The notes under the pieces: model-generated
Told to the model about the DNA's origin: nothing
The model's database searches: none
Seen by the model: the letters and a program-made list of their open reading frames with translations, nothing else
DNA from: Bacillota bacterium
GTDB lineage: Bacteria > Bacillota > Clostridia > Christensenellales > CAG-138
Direction of reading: 5' to 3'
DNA length: 18,676 bases
NCBI GenBank assembly: GCA_023426265.1
Contig: JAFABA010000098.1
Coordinates: 1-18,676, forward strand
Program-made: the position numbers and the translations under genes
Shown here: positions 15,469-18,676 of the stretch, piece by piece
Numbering within the stretch: position 1 is the first letter of the stretch
Layout of the letters: each line of letters opens with the position of its first letter

Positions 15469-15521
15469 TACAATCTTCCTACGGGCGGAGAAAGCAGCCT
15501 GAACCCGCCCGGAATTCTTGT

Positions 15522-15554
15522 GAAGAGCCTCCCCGCATTTCGGGGAGGCTCTTC
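15522..15554. terminator. terminator hairpin after serA
   Basis: A 14-bp perfect stem (GAAGAGCCTCCCCG at 15522-15535 with 15541-15554) has loop CATTT and lies 53 nt after the serA stop. The following bases, TATGCTTAAA, are a weak T-tract. Confidence 0.7.
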
Positions 15555-15630
15555 TATGCTTAAATCACGAATATATATGCATGGACTGGCCATAAATTTA
15601 TAAAAATACAATTTATTTTGCAAAATGGGG

Positions 15631-15658
15631 TTGATTTATTGGGAATACATAGTATACT
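15631..15658 (+). promoter_or_regulatory. promoter of the amino-acid binding-protein gene
   Basis: TTGATT (15631-15636) and TATACT (15653-15658) are 16 bp apart, in an AT-rich stretch 33 nt before the ATG. The -10 region ATAGTATACT (15649-15658) recurs at the permease promoter. Confidence 0.72.
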
Positions 15659-15690
15659 TATGCAAAGAAGATTTGAAAGGAAGTAATACT

Positions 15691-16479
15691 ATGAAGAAAG
15701 CATATAAAGCGGTTGCCCTGATGCTGGCTGTGCTACTCGGCATATTCGCGTTTGCGGCGTGCGCGCCCGCGGCTTCGGAAACCCCCAATATCGATAAGAT
15801 CAAAAAAGCAGGCAAGCTCATCATACTCACCAGCTCCGGTTTCGCCCCGTTTGAATACCTGGGCGCAAACAACGAGGTCGTGGGCGTGGATATGGACATC
15901 GCCAAGGCCGTCGCCGATGAGATCGGCGTGGCGCTTGAAGTGGTGGATATGGACTTTGACGGTATCATCCCGGCTGTGCAAACCGGCAAAGGCGACCTTG
16001 GCGTAGCGGGCATCACCGCCGACGATGAGCGCAGGCAGAGCGTGGATTTCTCCATCAACTACGTTGACGCCGCGCAGGTCATCATCGTGCCCGAGGGCAG
16101 CGCGATCAAGTCCGCCGCGGATCTCGCGGGCAAGAATATCGGCGTGCAGATGGGCACCACCGGCGACATCTATGTGACGGATGAGGTAGGCGCAGGCGAG
16201 GTTCTGCGCTACAAGACCGGTCCCGATGCGGGCGTTGAGCTTGCAAACGGCAAGATCGACGCCGTGGTCATAGACGATATGCCCGCCAAGCAGATTGCGG
16301 AAGCGAATAAGGGCCTGGTCGTGCTCGAAGAACCCCTTACAGAAGAGCAGTATGCCATTGCGCTCAAGAAGGACTCAGCCGATCTGAAGGCGGTCGTTGA
16401 CAAGGTCGTGCAGAAGATGCTCGACGACGGCACCATTGCGAAACTGATTGAGGAGCACAAGGCGGCTTCCGGTTCCTGA
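15691..16479 (+). CDS. polar amino-acid ABC transporter substrate-binding lipoprotein (family 3)
   Basis: Extracytoplasmic receptor of 262 residues for a polar amino acid. The signal peptide has a lipobox FAAC with C24. The SBP_bac_3 domain starts near residue 34 with IDKIKKAGKLIILT and continues with GFAPFEY (50-56). GVDMDIAKAV (65-74) and GITADDERRQSVDFS (107-121) are typical; the arginine near 114-115 and the aspartate of VIDDMP (195-196) normally contact the ligand's carboxyl and amino groups. The exact amino acid cannot be read from the sequence. ATG at 15691 follows AAAGG at 10 nt; the upstream in-frame extension to 15625 runs through the promoter and is rejected. A hairpin terminator and a new promoter separate it from the permease, which lets the receptor be made in excess. 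Confidence 0.93.
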   Translation: MKKAYKAVALMLAVLLGIFAFAACAPAASETPNIDKIKKAGKLIILTSSGFAPFEYLGANNEVVGVDMDIAKAVADEIGVALEVVDMDFDGIIPAVQTGKGDLGVAGITADDERRQSVDFSINYVDAAQVIIVPEGSAIKSAADLAGKNIGVQMGTTGDIYVTDEVGAGEVLRYKTGPDAGVELANGKIDAVVIDDMPAKQIAEANKGLVVLEEPLTEEQYAIALKKDSADLKAVVDKVVQKMLDDGTIAKLIEEHKAASGS

Positions 16480-16502
16480 AGCTAAAAACAGTAAAAGTGT
16501 TG

Positions 16503-16531
16503 GGCCGCAGGTTTTTCCTGCGGCCTGATTT
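16503..16531 (+). terminator. hairpin between binding protein and permease
   Basis: GGCCGCAGG (16503-16511) pairs with CCTGCGGCC (16517-16525) around a TTTTT loop, 24 nt after the stop, followed by TGATTT. It is likely a partial terminator. Confidence 0.65.
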
Positions 16532-16575
16532 CGCAAGTGGGTATAATATACACATGAGATGCATGGAAAATCGCT

Positions 16576-16603
16576 TTGCGCCCGGCGCATCTTATAGTAT
16601 ACT
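16576..16603 (+). promoter_or_regulatory. promoter of the amino-acid permease and ATPase
   Basis: TTGCGC (16576-16581) and TATACT (16598-16603) are 16 bp apart, about 62 nt before the permease ATG. ATAGTATACT (16594-16603) is identical to the -10 region of the binding-protein promoter. Another TATAAT (16542-16547) lacks a -35 partner. Confidence 0.6.
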
Positions 16604-16665
16604 AATACATGCTTGCACATTTATGCAAAGCGCCGCAGCGCATGGCGCAGCGGAAGGGAGGGCCT

Positions 16666-17361
16666 ATGTGGGATAATTTCGGCCAGCAGCTTTACAATAA
16701 TATCATTGCCAATGACCGTTGGCTGCTCTATGCGGAGGGCCTTGGAAACACGCTGCTCATAACGTTAGGCGCGGCAATCATCGGCATCATACTGGGGGCG
16801 CTTGTTGCCATTTGCAAGGTGTACGCGCGGCACAACAAGGCGCTGCGTCCGCTGGAGATGATTTGTGACGTGTACCTGACCGTTATCCGCGGCACGCCCG
16901 TCATGGTGCAGTTGCTGATATTCGCTTTCGTCATATTCGCCACGGTCTCATTTGAATACAGCATTTATGTCGCCATATTGGCGTTTGGCATCAACTCCGG
17001 CGCGTACGTTGCGGAAATCATGCGCGCTGGCATCCAGGCGGTCAGCAAAGGACAGACCGAGGCGGGCCGTTCGCTTGGGCTTACCAACAACATGACCATG
17101 CGCCATATCGTGCTGCCGCAGGCGATTAAAAACATACTGCCCGCGCTTGCCAACGAGGCGATCGTGCTCCTGAAGGAAACGGCTGTGGTTGGCTACATCG
17201 CGATGAGCGATCTGACGTACATGAGTATGATGATCCGCACGCGCACCTACAGCGTGGTGCCCTTGCTGCTGATTGCTGCCATATATCTTCTGGTTGTCAT
17301 GCTGATGACATGGGGCCTCAGAAAGCTTGAAAGGAGGCTGTCCAAGAGTGATCACCGTTAA
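16666..17361 (+). CDS. polar amino-acid ABC transporter permease
   Basis: Membrane subunit of a HisMQ/GlnP-type importer, 231 residues. Hydrophobic segments lie near 27-50, 68-95, 98-118, 163-180 and 195-216. RGTPVMVQ (75-82) is typical of the family, and the cytoplasmic EAA loop, which docks to the ATPase, is EAGRSLG (132-138) up to LPQAI (150-154). It would act as a homodimer, as no second permease gene is present. ATG at 16666 follows AAGGGAGG at 4 nt; the longer in-frame start at 16609 has no ribosome site. Its 3' end overlaps the ATPase gene by 14 nt, implying coupled translation. Confidence 0.94.
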   Translation: MWDNFGQQLYNNIIANDRWLLYAEGLGNTLLITLGAAIIGIILGALVAICKVYARHNKALRPLEMICDVYLTVIRGTPVMVQLLIFAFVIFATVSFEYSIYVAILAFGINSGAYVAEIMRAGIQAVSKGQTEAGRSLGLTNNMTMRHIVLPQAIKNILPALANEAIVLLKETAVVGYIAMSDLTYMSMMIRTRTYSVVPLLLIAAIYLLVVMLMTWGLRKLERRLSKSDHR

Positions 17362-18073
17362 AGACTTACATAAACGTTTTGATACCGTGCAGGCGCTCAA
17401 TGGCGTCAACCAGCACATCGGAAAAGGGGAAAAGGTGGTCATTGTCGGGCCTTCCGGCTGCGGCAAAAGCACGCTGCTTCGCTGCCTGAACCTCCTTGAG
17501 ATTCCGACTTCCGGCGAGGTATGGTTTGAAGGCGTGCGCATCAACGACGGCAAGTGCGACGTCGACCTGCTGCGCCGCAAAATGGGCATGGTGTTCCAAC
17601 AGTTCAACCTCTTTCCGCACAAGACCATTCGGCAGAACATCACGCTGGCGCCCATCAAGCTCAAGCTGATGGGGGAGGAAGAAGCAAACGACAACGCCAC
17701 GCGGCTGTTAAACCGCATCGGGCTTACGGACAAGGCGGACGCGTACCCCGGCATGCTTTCAGGCGGGCAGCAGCAGCGCGTGGCTATCGTGCGGGCGCTT
17801 GCCATGAACCCGGACGTCATGCTCTTTGACGAGCCGACCTCCGCGCTCGACCCTGAAATGGTGGGCGAGGTACTGGAGGTTATGAAGGAGCTTGCGCGCG
17901 AAGGCATGACGATGGTGGTCGTCACCCATGAAATGGGCTTTGCCAAGGAGGTTGCCACCCGCTGCCTGTTCATGGATGGCGGGCAGGTGCTCGAGGAAAA
18001 TGAGCCGGAGGCGTTCTTTAACAACCCGCAGCATCCCAGGCTGCAGGATTTCCTTTCGAAAGTGTTGTACTAA
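17348..18073 (+). CDS. polar amino-acid ABC transporter ATP-binding protein
   Basis: Cytoplasmic ATPase of 241 residues in the GlnQ/HisP group. All ABC motifs are intact: Walker A GPSGCGKS (34-41), Q-loop FQQFNLFPH (83-91), signature LSGGQQQR (137-144), Walker B VMLFDE (157-162), D-loop SALD (165-168) and H194. GTG at 17348 is chosen because AAAGGAGG ends 10 nt before it; the in-frame TTG at 17327 lies ahead of that site. It overlaps the permease by 14 nt and is the last gene of the importer. The substrate follows the binding protein, a polar amino acid. Confidence 0.95.
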   Translation: MITVKDLHKRFDTVQALNGVNQHIGKGEKVVIVGPSGCGKSTLLRCLNLLEIPTSGEVWFEGVRINDGKCDVDLLRRKMGMVFQQFNLFPHKTIRQNITLAPIKLKLMGEEEANDNATRLLNRIGLTDKADAYPGMLSGGQQQRVAIVRALAMNPDVMLFDEPTSALDPEMVGEVLEVMKELAREGMTMVVVTHEMGFAKEVATRCLFMDGGQVLEENEPEAFFNNPQHPRLQDFLSKVLY

Positions 18074-18099
18074 GAGGGAGCTCTCGAAGAGTCAATAAC

Positions 18100-18132
18100 A
18101 ATGGCTCCGGCATTTTATCTGCCGGAGCCATT
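18100..18132. terminator. bidirectional terminator between convergent genes
   Basis: A 13-bp perfect stem (18100-18112 with 18120-18132, AATGGCTCCGGCA and complement) has loop TTTTATC and lies between the ATPase stop and the stop of the minus-strand acetyltransferase, 5 nt from the latter. Because the two genes face each other it can serve both. T-runs on either side are modest. Confidence 0.75.
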
Positions 18133-18137
18133 TGCTT

Positions 18138-18665
18138 CTATAGATCGATCCAGTACCGCTTTACCATGCGTGCGCCGTCCGCAACCGTATTCTCCAATAC
18201 GCCTCCGTTTGCTTCGATGGTGCGGCTGCTTGCGATATTGTCGCTGTCGCAGGTGACAAGGCAGCGGGGCAGCTTATATTCCTCCCTGCAAAGCAGCAGC
18301 GCCTGCCGCAGCATTTCTTTTGCATACCCTTTTCGGCGCTCGCTTTTTCTCACGCTGTAGCCGATGTGCCCGCCGGTAAAAAGCAGATGGCCGTTGAGGC
18401 GGTGCCGGATGTCGATCATGCCCACCAGTTTGCCGGTCAGGGCATGAGCGGCAAGAAATGTGGAGGAAGGTACAAATCCGGGTCGCACAGTCTCCTCGCT
18501 CTCATTCAGGGCGATTTGCACAATCCATTCCGTAGCGGAAGGAGCATTTCTAAGCCCTGCAGTGCCGTCCATACTGTCTCCGTTTATCAGAAATTCTGCC
18601 TTGTACGCCGCAATATCTTTTTCATGTTCGGCCGCCGGGCGGATAAGCAGGAGCTGTTCCGTCAT
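18138..18665 (-). CDS. GNAT-family N-acetyltransferase
   Basis: Cytoplasmic acetyl-CoA-dependent transferase of 175 residues; the acceptor is unknown. The fold is visible from the strand HIGYSVRKSERRKGYA (100-115), where R110/R111-K-G-Y-A forms the acetyl-CoA pyrophosphate loop, followed by the helix KEMLRQALLL (116-125). The segment DSDNIASSRTIEANGG (140-155) is the usual second half of the domain. The predicted acetyltransferases of COG3981 are the closest group I recognise, and these have no defined substrate. AGGAGG at 18671-18676 sits 5 nt before the ATG at 18665, so the start is well supported. The promoter is outside the window. It faces the amino-acid importer across a shared terminator and is probably not functionally linked to it. 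Confidence 0.9.
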   Translation of the reverse strand: MTEQLLLIRPAAEHEKDIAAYKAEFLINGDSMDGTAGLRNAPSATEWIVQIALNESEETVRPGFVPSSTFLAAHALTGKLVGMIDIRHRLNGHLLFTGGHIGYSVRKSERRKGYAKEMLRQALLLCREEYKLPRCLVTCDSDNIASSRTIEANGGVLENTVADGARMVKRYWIDL

Positions 18666-18676
18666 ATGCGCCTCCT

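Noticed and set aside
16948..18024. 358-codon minus-strand frame
   Set aside because: It is antisense to the amino-acid permease and ATPase, both with complete family motifs. Its Ser/Arg/Pro composition is typical of a shadow frame.
1..18676. CRISPR array, insertion sequence, prophage or toxin-antitoxin system
   Set aside because: No regularly spaced direct repeats, transposase, integrase or phage genes, or small toxin-antitoxin pairs were seen; all intact genes are housekeeping or transport types.

Overview
This is an 18.7-kb piece of a bacterial chromosome carrying ordinary housekeeping and transport genes, all intact except the first, which runs off the left edge. Several signs point to a moderately high-GC Bacillota (Firmicutes), probably of the class Clostridia. 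These are GC-rich coding sequence with AAGGAG/AGGAGG ribosome sites, lipobox signal peptides on every extracytoplasmic binding protein or foldase, PrsA-type lipoprotein foldases, BMP-family and family-3 ABC importers, and GC-rich hairpins in the spacers. The taxonomic call is an inference; no rRNA or marker alignment is available.

Layout. 1-2897 (minus strand): a CtpE/Exp7-like P-type cation ATPase followed 4 nt later by peptidyl-tRNA hydrolase (pth, cut at base 1). 2898-3120: divergent promoters. 3121-5810 (plus): two tandem lipoprotein foldases of the PrsA/SurA type, the first lacking the parvulin histidines, ending in two stacked terminator hairpins. 5811-6408: no credible gene, many small perfect hairpins, then a promoter. 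6409-7650: threonine synthase (thrC). 7651-13012: a BMP-type (probably nucleoside) ABC importer, with binding lipoprotein, double-cassette ATPase and two permeases. Its first promoter is surrounded by PurBox-like half-sites. 13325-15468: serC and serA, the first two dedicated enzymes of serine synthesis in reverse order. 15691-18073: a polar amino-acid ABC importer (binding protein, permease, ATPase). 18138-18665 (minus): a GNAT acetyltransferase facing the importer across a shared bidirectional terminator.

How the genes fit together. Much of the window concerns amino-acid and purine/nucleoside economy: serine and threonine synthesis, amino-acid uptake and nucleoside salvage. The two foldases would help exported proteins, including the window's own lipoproteins, to fold at the outer face of the membrane.

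Novelty. I did not find a clear undescribed system. The points most worth checking are the PurBox-like array at the BMP promoter, the coiled-coil insertion splitting the parvulin domain in both foldases (with loss of both histidines in one), the leader with mutually exclusive folds before the BMP ATPase, the twin AGTATACT promoters of the amino-acid importer, and the hairpin-rich spacers.
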